A stretch of DNA of 64,000 nucleotides from Symbiodinium natans (Eukaryota; Sar; Dinophyceae; Suessiales; Symbiodiniaceae): the NCBI GenBank assembly GCA_905221605.1, contig CAJNDS010002113.1, positions 27,501 through 91,500 on the forward strand, given 5' to 3'. Below the pieces are notes generated by a model. It saw only the letters and a list, made by a program, of their open reading frames with translations. It searched no databases and was not told the origin of the DNA. Positions 22,565-35,200 of this stretch are shown here, piece after piece (positions within the stretch are counted from its first letter, which is position 1; the number at the start of each line of letters is the position of its first letter). The translations under genes were made by a program, and so were the position numbers.

Positions 22565-25020
22565 CTCATCTCTGCGTGGCAGTTACGTGTGGCAAGAGAC
22601 AGAGCAGCCTGCTCCTCGATGTCCTCCGTGCGCCGCCTTGCGGTGCTTTCCTGGCATGCGCGACTTTCTCAGCACTTGGTTAGGGTTCAGGGTTTAGGGT
22701 TTAGGGTTTAGGGTTTAGGGTTTAGGGTTTGGGGTTTGGGGTTTAGGGTTTAGGGTTTAGGGTTCAGGGTTCAGGGTTTAGGGTTTAGGGTTTCGGGTTT
22801 CGGGTTTCGGGTTTCGGGTTTCGGCTTTGGGGTGTGGGGTTTCGGGTAAACCCTAAACCCTAAGCTCCATTTCCTACCAGGCGCCCCAGGACCCTAGACC
22901 CTAAACAAACAGACTCCAAGCAGGCCGACTCCGCTATCTCGATCTTTGCACGGTGGGCCTGAGCCAAAGCAATGGAATAGCGAACGATGGCTAGCGGAGT
23001 GCTGCCAGACATGCCATCGTGGTACACATGTTCGGGAGTTGATGCAAGGTGTCCTAAATGCCCCAACAAGCCCTAACCCCAAACCCTAAACCCTAAACCC
23101 TACACATCCGCGCCTTCTCCAGCAAAGCTCGTTGGGATTCCCTGACCGCCACCGTGTGCAATTCATGCCGCTGACGGGACACTCTTGGTATTTGTACTCG
23201 TTTAGCTGCACTATCTGATGACCAGCATTGCTATTCACAAGTCTGACTGCTTCTACAGTGCTATACTCGCCGGACGAGAGGCGTCTAGAACAAGCCCGAA
23301 CCGCTTGGAGGAGCCGCAATGCGATGACGCAAGGGATTTCGGACCTTTTCTGACCCCCTCGACCTAGACGTTCTTGGGACCTCCCACCCCCCCCCCCCCC
23401 CCCCCCCCGCCCCGCCACTCCGGTACTCCCCTGTCTAAACCTCCACAAGCTCCCCACATCGGACCAAACTCCGAGGCGGCGCGCGCAGGCGCTCACAACT
23501 ATGACGACGATTCTTGCGACCACCATGTTCATCATTTTTGTGATGATTATTGAGCTGTCTCAAGAGAACAGCAGGATTGACGTTTACCTCCACATCTCTT
23601 CTGCAGCATGGAGGGCTTCTTGGTGAACTTTCGCCTGGCGATTCTCAAGCTACCCTAGACCCTAAACCCTAAACCCTCAATCCTCAACCCTAAACCCTAA
23701 ACACTGCTCAACCCTCATGCCTAGACCCTATAAACCCTAAACCGCAAGCGTGCGGTGTCTGACCTTCTGCTGCTCCATGTGGACACTGATGGCTGTGGCA
23801 GCTGCATGTCCAAGTCGTGCCTTCCTCAGAGTGTTCTCGATCTGCTTTGGGGTTTGAAGGTTCAGGTTTAGGGTTTTCAGGGTGCTAGGGTTTGAAGGTT
23901 TAGGGCTTTAGGACTTTAGGGTTTTCAGGGTTTAGGGTTTTAGGGTTTAGGGGTTAGGGTTTAAGGGCTTAAGGGTTTTAGGGTTTTAGGGTTTTAGGGT
24001 TTTAGGGTTTTAGGATTTTAGGGTTTTAGGGTTTTAGGGCTTTAGGGCCTTAGGGTTTTAGGGTTTTAGGGTTTTAGGGGTTTGGGGCTTGGGCTGAGGG
24101 GCTGAGGAGGCGGCTCTGCATCGGCCTCGTGCCCAATCGCATGGGCCTGGCCATGCTGTTTCGGGTTCAGGGTTTCCCCCAAAAATCCTCAAGCCCTGAA
24201 CCCCAAACACCCTAAACCCTAAACCCTAAACCCCAAACCCTAAACCCTAAACCCCTAAACCTCCTCCCCCCCCTCTGCCTGAAGGTCCTCCTGGCGCTGC
24301 AGCTGCGCCTCGGCTGCAGCACAGCATGGCCCTCAACGGATCTGGCCCCCAAGAGGTTTAGGGTTTAGGGTTTAGGGTTTAGGGTTTAGGGTTTAGGGTT
24401 TAGGGTTTGGGGTTCGGGGTTCGGGGTTTGGGGTTTAGCAGGGGGTTCAGGGCTTCATGGGCTTAAAGGGTTTTGTGGGCTTAGTGGGCTTAGTGTGGTT
24501 TCATGGGCTTAATGGGCTTGACGGGTTTAATGGGCTTAATGGGCTTGATGGGCTTTAGTGAGTTTAGGGTGGGAGGCTGGGGCACCGGCATGACGTTCCT
24601 TTGCCTGTGTTGCCACCTCTTTCTCTGCCAGCTGGACATGATTCTCAGCCTGGCCAGCTTAGGGCTTTGACTTTGGGGTCTCGACTTTAGGCTTTAAATT
24701 CGCTAGCAATCAAACATCAAATTTCAGAAAGCTGCCAATTGTTGGCCTGCTTGAGGATGCTTCCCCTCTCTTCCTGGTACCTGCGCTCTGCCGTAACATC
24801 ACGCAACGCTGAAGGTCCCACGCGCTTCGCGCACTTGAGGTCGACTTGACCCAGCCGCTTCACCACGCTGGCATCAAGCTCCTGGCGGATCAAACATGCT
24901 TCAACCAATCAGTAAAGGCGGCAAAATCTGATGCCATTCTTTCGGTGGTCCTTCTTCTTCCTCTCTGCCTCGGCTAGGATGTACTGGTGGTCGCGGACCT
25001 GCAGATGTCAGAACTGCTTC
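22565..25020 (-). CDS. Coiled-coil protein, multi-exon, unrecognised
   Basis: Minus-strand exon islands, mostly Glu/Ala/Gln/Lys-rich: 24950-25015 (RDHQYILAEAERKKKDHRK, after a CTGCAG acceptor), 24760-24900 (IRQELDASVVKRLGQVDLK and TAERRYQEERGSILKQ), 24595-24655 (AENHVQLAEKEVATQAKER), 24285-24335 (AAAEAQLQRQEDLQAE), 23765-23850 (IENTLRKARLGHAAATAI), 23600-23650 (LENRQAKVHQEALHAAE), 23105-23165 (HELHTVAVRESQRALLEKA), 22905-23045 (TPLAIVRYSIALAQAHRAK) and 22565-22670 (ESRACQESTARRRTEDIEEQ). The pattern suggests one long helical protein. Introns hold CCCTAAA arrays and TTTTAGGG-variant arrays. Family not identified; a structural or cytoskeletal role is only a guess from composition. Confidence 0.5.
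22680..22860 (+). repeat. TTTAGGG array with TTTCGGG block and inverted end
   Basis: TTTAGGG units, then TTTGGGG, TTCAGGG and six TTTCGGG units, closing at GGGTAAACCCTAAACCCTAAG where the orientation flips. Confidence 0.9.
23860..24085 (+). repeat. Octamer variant array TTTTAGGG
   Basis: About 18 GGGTTTTA octamers with a few heptamers, GGGCTTTA and GGATTTTA units. It is the only block in the window dominated by the TTTTAGGG octamer. Between coiled-coil exons. Confidence 0.9.
24356..24560 (+). repeat. TTTAGGG array grading into GGGCTTAAT repeats
   Basis: TTTAGGG and TTTGGGG heptamers to 24440, then a degenerate 9-mer series (ATGGGCTTA, TTGATGGGC) to 24560. Confidence 0.85.
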
Positions 25021-25263
25021 TCCACCGTACGTGGCCACACGTGACTACTGCAGCCTGAGGTTCATGACTTGCCACAGCACCACTGAGTCCTGCTAGCGAA
25101 GCAGAATCCAAAACCCTAAACCCTAAACCCTCATCCCTAAACCCTAATCCCTAACTCACTGCTTCATTCAGGCCGTCCTGGCTGCAGTGTCGGCCAAGCT
25201 TGGGGCAGCCCATATCCTAACCACTCGACTACCCCGATATCAGAGCTCCAGCAATCCCAAAGG

Positions 25264-25458
25264 CTCCAATATCCCTTAATTAAGGAATGTATACCTTAAT
25301 GAAGGAATATATACCTTAACTAAGGAATATATCCCTTTATTCAGGAATATGTACCTTAATTAAGGAATAGAAACGTTAATTAAGGAATATATCTGTATAC
25401 CTTAAGTCAGGGATCCTACTATGATTTAAGGTATGTTCCTTCATTAAGGATATTGGAG
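25264..25458. mobile_element. AT-rich palindromic TIR element with TTAATTAAGGAATAT repeats
   Basis: Left end CTCCAATATCCCTTAATTAA and right end TTCATTAAGGATATTGGAG are inverted complements. The interior repeats ACCTTAATTAAGGAATATAT five or six times. No ORF. Distinct from families A to E. Confidence 0.7.
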
Positions 25459-26320
25459 TCTCTGGGTAAGGCTCCTAAGGCATGCAAGCCCCAGCAGCTG
25501 GATTTTCACCTGGTGGTCGAAGCGGTGGACAAGACATGCCTGCAAGTGCATGGTTTTCACGTCTCCTTGACCCTAAACCCTAAACCCTAAACCCCAAACC
25601 CTAAACCCCAAACCCTAAACCCTAAACCCTAAACCAGCAGTTCTCACTCGCCGTGTGGCCTGCCCAGCTCGAGGCGAGACTTCATGGACAGCTCATTACC
25701 TGGCCTGATTTCTCTCTAACCCTACACCCTAAACCCCAAACCCTAAACCCTAAACCCTGACTCTGCGAGGAAAGGCTGAAAGTCAAGTCTACATCCCGCA
25801 CCCGAAACCATCCGAGCTTTGGAAACTTTAAGAGCAACAACCGTTCAGATGTGGATCCTGGTTATTTATGCTTGAGCCGAGAAAACATTGACCAGCGCAG
25901 TCCACAGTGGCTGCCACAAATCGCGGAGCTCGCGTGCAACACAGGCTATAGCTCATTTGATCCAAACAACCGCCACACCTTTTTTGGAGCGTGCTCCCCA
26001 GCCACATCATGAACAGATGCGGGTAGTTCTCTCAAATAGGATCCCTTCTTAGGCCCTTCTTGATAGATATCCTACTGTAGAGGAAGGCAAGCAGGGAACC
26101 CTAAACCTGAACCCCTAAACCCCAAACCCCAAACCCGAATGTAGAGGCTGGGTGGCCACAAAGGGGCCCAGATTTCGAGAACTACCCCTGCCGCGATCTT
26201 CGGGGCTGCACTGCACGGCTTCTTGAGCCGTCAGGGCATCGTCATGTCCTCGTCAATCGAGCCCAGGCCTGCAGCGTGGCGTGCTTTTGACCAGCGGGGC
26301 TGAATTTTGAGAACTGAACA

Positions 26321-26410
26321 TATGGGGGTTTGCGACAATAGCGGACCCTAAAATAGACCCCCAAATATTTAGAATAAGGACCCCAATAAGGTACCGTAAA
26401 CCCCCGTATA
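26321..26410 (-). mobile_element. Family B element (inverted copy)
   Basis: In reverse complement it reads GGGGGTTTACGGTACCTTATT, then GGGGTCCTTATTCTAAATAT, closing CGCAAACCCCC. Flanking minus-strand frames (VQQLVRALLGSSPSIGAVL at 26411-26475 and AGQKHATLQAWARLT at 26240-26300) could be exons on either side. Confidence 0.75.
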
Positions 26411-26661
26411 GGTAAAGAACTGCCCCAATGGACGGCGAAGATCCGAGAAGGGCACGGACCAGCTGCTGAACACCCACACCAGCAGGTCCACCTTAGCTCA
26501 AAGCAGGATTTAGGGTTTAGGGTTTAGGGCTTACGGTTGAGGGTGCGGAGAAGCAAAGAACAAAGCATAGCACAGCCAACGCTTCCATCCGAAATGTGAG
26601 TGGCCCACGTCGGTGGATGGCGCCGCGTCAGCCGCTGCTACCTTTAAGCACCACATTCAGT

Positions 26662-26766
26662 CGGGGATTTCCGAAATTGGGGGGGTACCATCTTGGGGTC
26701 CTTACTATAAGGGAACCGAAAATTTGGGGACTATATTAGGGGTCCGTTATTTGCGTAAGCCCCCAG
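26662..26766 (+). mobile_element. Family B element, well preserved
   Basis: Opens CGGGGATTTCCGAAATTGGG and ends CGTTATTTGCGTAAGCCCCC; body GGGGTCCTTACTATAAGGGA. Ends are imperfect inverted complements. Confidence 0.8.
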
Positions 26767-26849
26767 TTGCTCGATCCGGTTGCTGAAAGTGCTAGCAGCA
26801 TTGCTCCAAGCTGCTGCCTTTTTTAAGATGCCCTCTGGCAGAGACGATG

Positions 26850-27130
26850 CGGTTTGACAGCCATAAGCTTGAGGAGGAGTCTATTGACGAAATAGACACA
26901 GGCGCGCTCGAACGCCTCCTTCGCGCACGAGAGTGGCATGGGGCCGTGACCTCTGCACAGCTTTCGGTGCATCTTTCAGAGGCGCCACGGGTCCCCCTTC
27001 TTCACTCCCGGAAAAATCTCCAAAACTTCGAAGGGATCGAAGATCTACGCGGCTTTTGCGTAGTCGGGACCTTGGCAACGAGCAAGGTCACGAAGGCAAG
27101 CCTACTTCCAGGGGCGCGCAACGAGGTATG
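26850..27130. CDS. Coding-like island, strand unresolved
   Basis: Plus strand: an ORF of 94 residues with ATG at 26847 (HKLEEESIDEIDTGALERLL) looks protein-like. Minus strand: a possible TAG acceptor precedes IFDPFEVLEIFPG, which resembles the start of a J-domain of the Sec63 type, with a hydrophobic segment just upstream (LAFVTLLVAKV) and CAKEAFERACVYF downstream. Minus would match the direction of the neighbours. I cannot decide between them. Confidence 0.25.
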
Positions 27131-27227
27131 ATTATTCTTGGGCAGGAAGCCGCTAAAGGCTCCGGAAGGCACGTTGGAAGTTAGGGTTTAGGGTTTAGGG
27201 TTGAGGGTTTAGGGAACATGGCCTGAT

Positions 27228-30200
27228 TCACCAATGTAGCAGAGTGCACGTGAAGACAATGCGAACCACGCAGACGCAATGTCCGGAATTTAACTGACCC
27301 TGCTGCATACCAACTGAACAGCGACCACATGTTCTTGACAAATTCAGATTCTCACCCAGTATCGACTTCGCAGCATCACAGAATATGCTGTTGGACATGC
27401 AGACCCCTTCGAAGATGCCGGCCGATGTGCAAAAGACACGTCTTCTGAGGCCGCAGCTCTTGAACCAGGACACGGCATGTAGGCGCGTGCCCTCAAATGG
27501 ACACCGGCCATGCATGACCAGGTAGTTGTCCAACAGCACCATGTCGCCCGGCCTTACTGGCACATCAACCCTAAACAGTTACTTGGAGCTTCGTGGTACT
27601 TATTCACCCATTCTCACTGTACTTATAACGGTACTTATCCGCCGACCCCGCCTTTGGGGTCGAGCGCCCGGGAAGCCCCTTACACCGGAGGTAGGCCTGA
27701 CGACCCCCCCCCCCCACCCTCCCCTTCCCCCCCGACCAGGGACCCCCCCTCCCGGCCCCCAAAAGCTCAAAAACACTTTTTTTGTCGTTTTCAGAACCCA
27801 CAAAAACGCTCCGTGCGTGCTTGCCCTGCCTACCCCCTACTCCTCACTCCCCCCTGCCCCCCTGACCCCCTCCCCTTCCGCCCCCCGACCAGGGACCCCC
27901 CTCCCGGCCCCCAACTCAAAAACTTTTTTTGTCTCCTTCAAAACTAGTCCTGACGAACCCCCCTACCCTCCCCTTCCCCCCCCTTCCCGGCCCAAAAGCT
28001 CCTTCCGTCCCCCGACCAGGGGCCCCCCCCCCCCCCCCCCCCGACCTGACCGACCCCCCCCCTCCGGCCCCAAAAAACTCAAAAACACTTTTTTTGTCAG
28101 GTTCAGAACCGACGATTTGACACCCCCAACCCACAAAAACGCTCCGTGCGTGCTTGCCCTGCCCAGCCCGAAGTCCATCACCCAAACCGAAGCCCTTGAC
28201 CCCCAACCCCCCCCTTTCCCCTGATTTTTCGACCTGACGACCCCACCCACCCCCCGTGCGTGCTTCCTCCCGGCCCAAAAACTCAAAAACACTTTTTTTG
28301 TCGGTTTCGATTTGTCACCGCCAACCCACAAAAATGCTCCGTGCGTGCTTGCCCTGCCCCTACCCCCTACTCCTCCCAAGCCCGAAGTCCATCACCCAAC
28401 CCCCCTCTCCCCCCCTTTCTGCCCCCACCCCCGCTCCCCCCCCCCTGACGACCCCACCCCCACCCCCTCCCCTTCCACACTCCCCTGACCAGGGATTTTG
28501 CTGACCCCTCACCCACCGACCTGCCCCCACCCCTTTCATCGCGTATTAGCAGGTTACATAGATGGGAGGTAAATCCTGACGATCCACCCCCCCCTTACCC
28601 TGCCCCTACCGCCTACTCCCCCCAAGCCCGAACCACCCTCCGCACCCCCCGACCTGACGACCCCCCCAACCCCTCCCCTTCCTGACCCCCCCCCTGACGA
28701 CCCCACTTCCGCACCCCCTGACCAGGATTTTGCTGACCCCTCGTTTCCCTAGCAAGAACCTTTCTACATGCGAGTTAGATCTTGACGATCCACCCGACGA
28801 CCCCACTTCCCCCCCGACCAACCCACCCGACCTGTCAACCCCCACCCCCACCCCCTCCCCTTCCGCCCCCCGACCAGGGACCCCCCCCTCCCTCCCACCA
28901 AAAAACTCAAAAACACTTTTTTTGTCTGTTCTGAGACGATTTGACACCCCCAACGGGGAGGGGGGGGGTCCCTGGTCGGGAGGGGAGGGTGGGGGGGGGT
29001 TGTCACCTCGCGTGTAAGGACGCACAGAGCGTTTTTGTGGGTTGGCGGTCACAAATTGACGGTTCTGAACCCGGCAAAAAAAGTGTTTTTGAGTTGGGGG
29101 TCGGGAGGGGGGTCCCTGGTCGGGGGGCGGAAGGGGAGGGGGTGAGGGTGGGCGTCAGGCCCTGCACTCCCTGCCCCCTCTGACGACCCCACCCCCACCC
29201 CCTCCCCTTCTGCCCCCGACCAGACGACCCCTCCCGACCCCCAAAAACTCAAAAACACTTTTTTTGTCAATGCCGACGATTTGTAACCGCCAAACCACAA
29301 AAATGCTCCGTGCGTGCTTGCCCTGCTCATACCCCCTACTCCTCCCAAGCCCGAAATCCATCACCCAAACCCGTCCCTTGCCCCTGACCCTTACCCCCTA
29401 CCCCCTCTCCCCCATGACCCTGCAATTCCGCCCCTCTGCCTACCCACCCCTGCCTCCCTGACCCCCCCCCCGACCTGACGACCCCTCCGCGTCCATCACC
29501 CAAACCCGAAGTCCATCCCTTGCACCTGACCCTTACTCCCTACACCCCCCTTCTCCACCCCGACCAGCAGGGGACCCGGACCCACCCGACCTGTTGACCT
29601 GCATGGTCGAGCAACAGGGGCTGGTAATGGCCCCATGCCTAAAGGAACCCGACCCAGCGAAGGACGTAGAACAGATTCAGGGGGCATGACGGAAGGGGGA
29701 CGCCAAACAAGATTAGATTGTGTCTGCTGGCGCGTCCTCCCTTACAATAGAAGCAATGTCGGAAGCATCGGAAACATCTGAGATACGAAATGGAATGTGA
29801 AAACAACCTTAGTAAACGCATGGGCCGACCCCACACGCGCGCCGACCCCCCGGCTCCACGGGGGTCGGCGGCAGCGGCGTTAGCCCTTAAATCGGGCAGC
29901 GCGAGGTCCCCAAGGACCGAGCATTGGCGGACCTTTTAGCCCGGGTCGTCCCGGGAATAGCCTTGCTGGCCTCTGGCCTTCTGCGAAGCAGAATTAGGCC
30001 GAACGCCAGTGCCGCCGACCTTTCGCGGCCCGGTCGGTTTTCGTGGGTTGAGGCACGAAAAATGGGACGGGCGCGGATGCCCATGATGCCCCCCAAGGGG
30101 CGCGCATCATGAGCATCAGCGGGTTCAGCCCGGGACCCCCAGGCGCGCATCAGGGGACCCCGGGGGCGCATCAGGAGCATGATGCCCCCCAAAGGGCGGG

Positions 30201-30726
30201 CATAGGACCCTAAACCGTAAACCCTTGACGGATCTGCTCGCCCCGCGCTTCTGCCTGCGCTGCCCGCCCATGGGCGCAGCCCCTTAAAATAACCATCATC
30301 GGGCACTTGAGGGGCTTACAAGTGGGTGATAGGTACAGCTATAGTTGGTTAACAAGGCCCATGAACCTCCAAGTAAGGAGAGCAGAGTCCCAAAGAGTCT
30401 GAGGACCGGGCTCCATCTTTACTGGGACCGCGCAATCTAGGGTCACTTGGTCCAGGTGCTTCAGCCATTCGACCTGTGGCGAACAGAAGGAAGAGGTCCT
30501 GCTGCATGGGGTGGGGAGGGTTCTTCTTAGTTATGATCCTTTTGGGGTTCCCTTCTGAAAAAGAGCGGAGTCTTATGTATGTAGGGCACCCTTAACAGGC
30601 ACCATAATTGTCGAGAGTCTACCCACGTGCAAGCCCGATGTGCTTGGTGGGCCTCCACCTTATCGCCACTTTTGCCGTAGAAGACGTCGGTTTTGTTAAT
30701 CCTGGACCTTGGGGGGAGGGGGGGTA

Positions 30727-30760
<34 letters not shown>

Positions 30761-32221
30761 AAAATCTTGGTGCCCTTCTGGGGTTCTTGTGGCAACAGGG
30801 GGGCTGACATGTAGGACTCCGGGACACCAAAGGTACCCATAACTTGCAGAACTACTCATGCAGCAGCGCTCAGAGTCTCTAAGTCCAACAGCCAAGACCA
30901 ACCTGAGACTGCCGGGAGGTCTCACGACCCACGTCAAAGCGGCAACGTTCATACTTGCCGTTGGCTAGTCGCACGTGAAGGATCAGCAAGAATCATGAGA
31001 GTCATACCTAGCGGTCCACTCCTTGCTATTCCCGCTGCCCACTGTAAAGTGGATCAAGACATGGTGTGACTAAGAGCAGTCTGAGGGGCGCCCCGGTAGT
31101 CTCCTTCGGAGCCAGCACTTCAGTCTCATTTTGGGGGGGGGTCCTTCTTGGGGCCGCCATTATAGGGGAATTTTGAATTTGGGGGTCTGTATTGGGTGTC
31201 CCTATACCCCGTTTCGCCGTCATGTCGCGGAGCGCCTGCGCTTCTCCGAAGACCTTCTCGCGCTCAGACCGAAGATATTCCTCAGCTGTCTCCTCTCACT
31301 TAGGGATTCGATTTCAAAATTCCCCACACACCAAACACAAAGTGAAAGGTGGCACATTGCCGAACGATCCTGCTCAGCTAGGTGGCTGCATGGGAGTGCA
31401 TGGACCCCCACCAGCAGGGCTCTCCAGTTGCATGATGGCGGATGACGGGATACTGTGGCATCGCCCGCACCTGCATGTTCCGAGCATCATACACTTGCAA
31501 AAGCGCACAGGCGCGCCCATCGCTCTCACACCTGCAGGATCTTGCTGCCATCGTAGTCCGACTTCTCCCATCGGAGCTCTGTCTTGAAATCAACCTGAAC
31601 CAGGCGAAAGCCGAGCCAGGTTTTTTACATGAAGACAGCACTCGTCTGCACCGGGCGTGAAGTCTGGCTTGCTGCAAAGACATCAACCAATTTCGGTCAA
31701 GGCAGCCTTCATCTTCAAGGCCTGTCACCAGCGCAGCTGCTTTGGGGTCTAGGGTTCAGGGTTTCAGGGTTTAGGGCTTAGGGTTTAGGGATTAAGGTTT
31801 AGGGTTTCAAGTTTTGGGAAATGCCCACATCAAGCTGTGTTGGACCTGTGTCAGGGCTCCGTAGGCCAACGGCTCAACCGCCGGTTGCACAAACTCGGGG
31901 AGACTCCTCAGCTGCTTTTCATCTTACAGCAAACTATACAATCTTCTATGGACGACATCTTTGGTACTAAATACTATACACTATATACTACATAGTACAT
32001 ACAACTACACAGTTTCTAGTATGCGCTGTATACTACACGCTATAGACTTAACTTTGTAATTATACTAGATAAGTACGAAAATGATTTCTTCTACTATGGA
32101 TATATGATCATGACTATGACGATGACTATTCCCGTCACCAATACCACTATGTTTACGATTACGATTCGATGGCTTTACGATTCCCGTTGCCAATACCACG
32201 ATGAGTCCAGTTCTTGCTTCT

Positions 32222-32265
<44 letters not shown>

Positions 32266-35200
32266 TAGGACTACTACGACCACTATATTATGCGACTACC
32301 GCGCACGACTACCATGACCAAGACTACCGCGACTACCACTACTACCTACCACTACCGCCACTACTATGACTATTACCACTACCATTACCATTGCCATTGC
32401 CATTTCCATCACCAATACCACTATGGCTACGACTACGATTTCGATACCGATTACGATTACAGCTACCATTGCCCTGACGATGACGATTAATATTGCTAGT
32501 ACCATTACAAGTACCAGAATTACTATTCCGACTGCTACCCCACAACCACCACCACCACCACCACCACCACCACCACCACCACCACCGTTACAACTACTAT
32601 GACTATTCACGGATCTCCATGGATGTCCACAACAGCAGTTAGTGCAGCTCGATGTCTCGATGAAACCCATGGGAAACTCTGCGGTTGAGTAAACCACATC
32701 CTCATGTCACCCATCGGGTTTGAGGTGTTTGGAGGTTTAGGGTTTAGGGTTTAGGGTTTAGGGTTTAGGGTTTAGGGTTTAGGGTTTAGGGTTTAGGGTT
32801 TAGGGTTTAGGGTTTAGGGTTTAGGGTTTAGGGTTTAGGGTTTAGGGTTTAGGGTTCAGGGTTCAGGGTTCAGGGTTCGGCTCCGTGAGGCGCTGCTTTC
32901 ACTCCTTGTGGGCCTACATCAGCCTACGCAGAGACTTCGGACCAGGGCACCGAATCGTAGACCTTCTTGAGCCATCCCTGCCCGGAAAACAAGAAAGATT
33001 GCACACAAGGGTCTGCTTGAAGCTGTCGGGCAACCGGCGTGCCTCATCGAGCTCCTTGAACATCCTGATCGGGATTCCGGCCATGCGCTCGATCGTTGCA
33101 AGATACCCCTGCAAATGGGCCAACATCTGTAGACGAGACACTTGCGGCCATCTGCAATCAGGAACTCACCGCCTTTCTCAGCCGCCTCGGGGCATCTGGG
33201 GGCATCTGGGAACTGAAGGGCGTCCTGGACTTGGCCCGGAAGGCAGTTGCGACAAGTGAGGTCCGAGACTTATAGTACAGAGTATATACGTAACAAAAAA
33301 TAATATCATGTAATACTCCAGGTATGCAACTCATGCCCATACTAAGAGCTTCCTCCAAGTGCGCAGAGCTTGGATGAACGATGCATGCACATGTCATCCG
33401 CATGTCATCCCAACAGAGCAACTTAAGAAGCAAGGACGATTTTCTTTGGAGGGCTTTCCCCTTGCTTTTTGCCAGCAAAACATCCGGCTCGCTTCACATC
33501 CGCATCTTTATCACCCCTGCAGCCCGACACGGACTTCATGCGACCCTAAACCCCAAATTGGCTTCGCCTTGAAGCAAACGAAAAGAGCCGCCCCGGGCGC
33601 TCGGTCTCCAACCATCCTCGGGAGCATCAAGTAACATGACATCATATTCTACATGATACATAATAATACATGTAACATGTACAAGTAACACAGTACAATA
33701 CAGCACTTGTGCGTTAAAAATCTAAAAAACTGTCGGCGGCTTTCGGTGACACATCCCAGAGGCTCATTGTGCATCCCGATGTAGAACTTGCTCCGGGATC
33801 TCAGCAGCGCGTGTGAGAAGCAACGGAACATCTGTGGAGCATCTGGGGGCGGCAGCCCTAAACTTAAACCATAAGTCAGGCTATAAGCAATTCTATATAT
33901 AGTTCCCCTACTTATAACCCCACTTTTGAACACCCATCAACCTGAGGGTTTAGGGTTTAAGGTTTAGGGTTTAGGGTTTAGGGTTTAGGGTTTAGGGTTT
34001 AGGGTTTAGGGTTTAGGGAAGTATGGGCACCTCTTGGGCCAAAGCTGAGGCTTCGGCGGCTTGTTCACCGCCTCGTAGACGCCCGCCTTCTTGTCGACCG
34101 CATCCCGGGCCGCAACAGAGTGCAGGGGGTCCTGGGCTCGAAGGGTTTGGGGTTTGGGGTTTGGGGTTTGGGGTTTGGGGTGTTGGGGGGTTGGGGTTTG
34201 GGGTTTGGGGTTTGGGGTTTGGGGTTTGGGGTTTGGGGTTTGGGGCTTAGGGTTTAGGGGGTTTAGGATCTAGGGCCTAGAGAGGGAAGGGGATTAGGGG
34301 TGTAGGGTTCTGAGGTTTGGGGCGCTTTTGGGGCCTAGAGATGAGGGGGTTCGGGTCTAGGTTCTACGGCTTCGGGTGTTTGGGGCACTTAAGGTTGGAG
34401 GTTTCTCATCCGCTTCCGCCTCTCCCCATGCGCGCCTCACAGGGTTCGAGCTCGAGGGCCTGACCCACCTGCGGCTGAGGCATTAAACCGTTGGAGAAAA
34501 CAGGAATGGACAATGTAGAATATGTACTATAACACAATAGAATTTGTTAAAGAATGGACAATGTAGAATATGTACTATAACACAATAGAACTTGTTAAAG
34601 AATGGACAATGTAGAATATGTACTATAACACAATAGGATATGTACTATAACACAATAGAATATGTACTATAACACAATAGGATATGTACTATAACACAAT
34701 AGAATATGTACTATAACACAATAGACTATAACAATAGAATATATACTATAACACAATAGAATATATACTATAACACAATAGCATATATACAATAACACAA
34801 TAGAAGAATTGTTTATGATGTGCAAGAGGGAGCTGCACTGAACGCAACTTGTGGTGAGGTGTCTACGCGCCGCTCCGCCCCGGTGAGCGATACAACAAAG
34901 GGGTGAGGGCTTTCGCGTTTAGGGTTTAGGGTTTAGGGTTTAGGGTTTAGGGTTTAGGGTTTAGGGTTTAGGGTTTAGCGTCTAGAGTTTAGGGTTTAGG
35001 GGGTTTGGGGCTTTCTTCATCTGTTGTCTTTAGGACCTTAAGGAGTTACATCGCAAGAGAAACGCTTCAGCCGGCCCCATGCATGTGTGAAGAAAGAAAC
35101 CTTACGCCGTCTCGGCCGGGTAAGCAGTGAAGTGCCTGCTTGGTTCAAGGCATAGTAGGGGTGTCATGACGCCTTGCTGCTTCAGGAACATCTTGAACAC

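Larger units (their letters stand above)
27580..30375. mobile_element. Family A introner split by a 2.66-kb C-rich insertion
   Basis: 27580-27638 matches the first 58 nt of the family A reference (TACTTGGAGCTTCGTGGTAC to ACTTATAACGGTACTTAT). 30301-30375 matches its last 75 nt (GGGCACTTGAGGGGCTTACA to CCATGAACCTCCAAGTA). Together they form one element between the last two dioxygenase exons. The insertion starts CCGCCGACCCCGCC; GC-rich sequence with CGCCGACCCC hairpins recurs near 29835-29875. Confidence 0.8.

Noticed and set aside
27526-29348. Long proline- or glycine-rich ORFs
   Set aside because: They follow C-rich low-complexity repeats, occur in several frames on both strands and lie inside an insertion in an intron.
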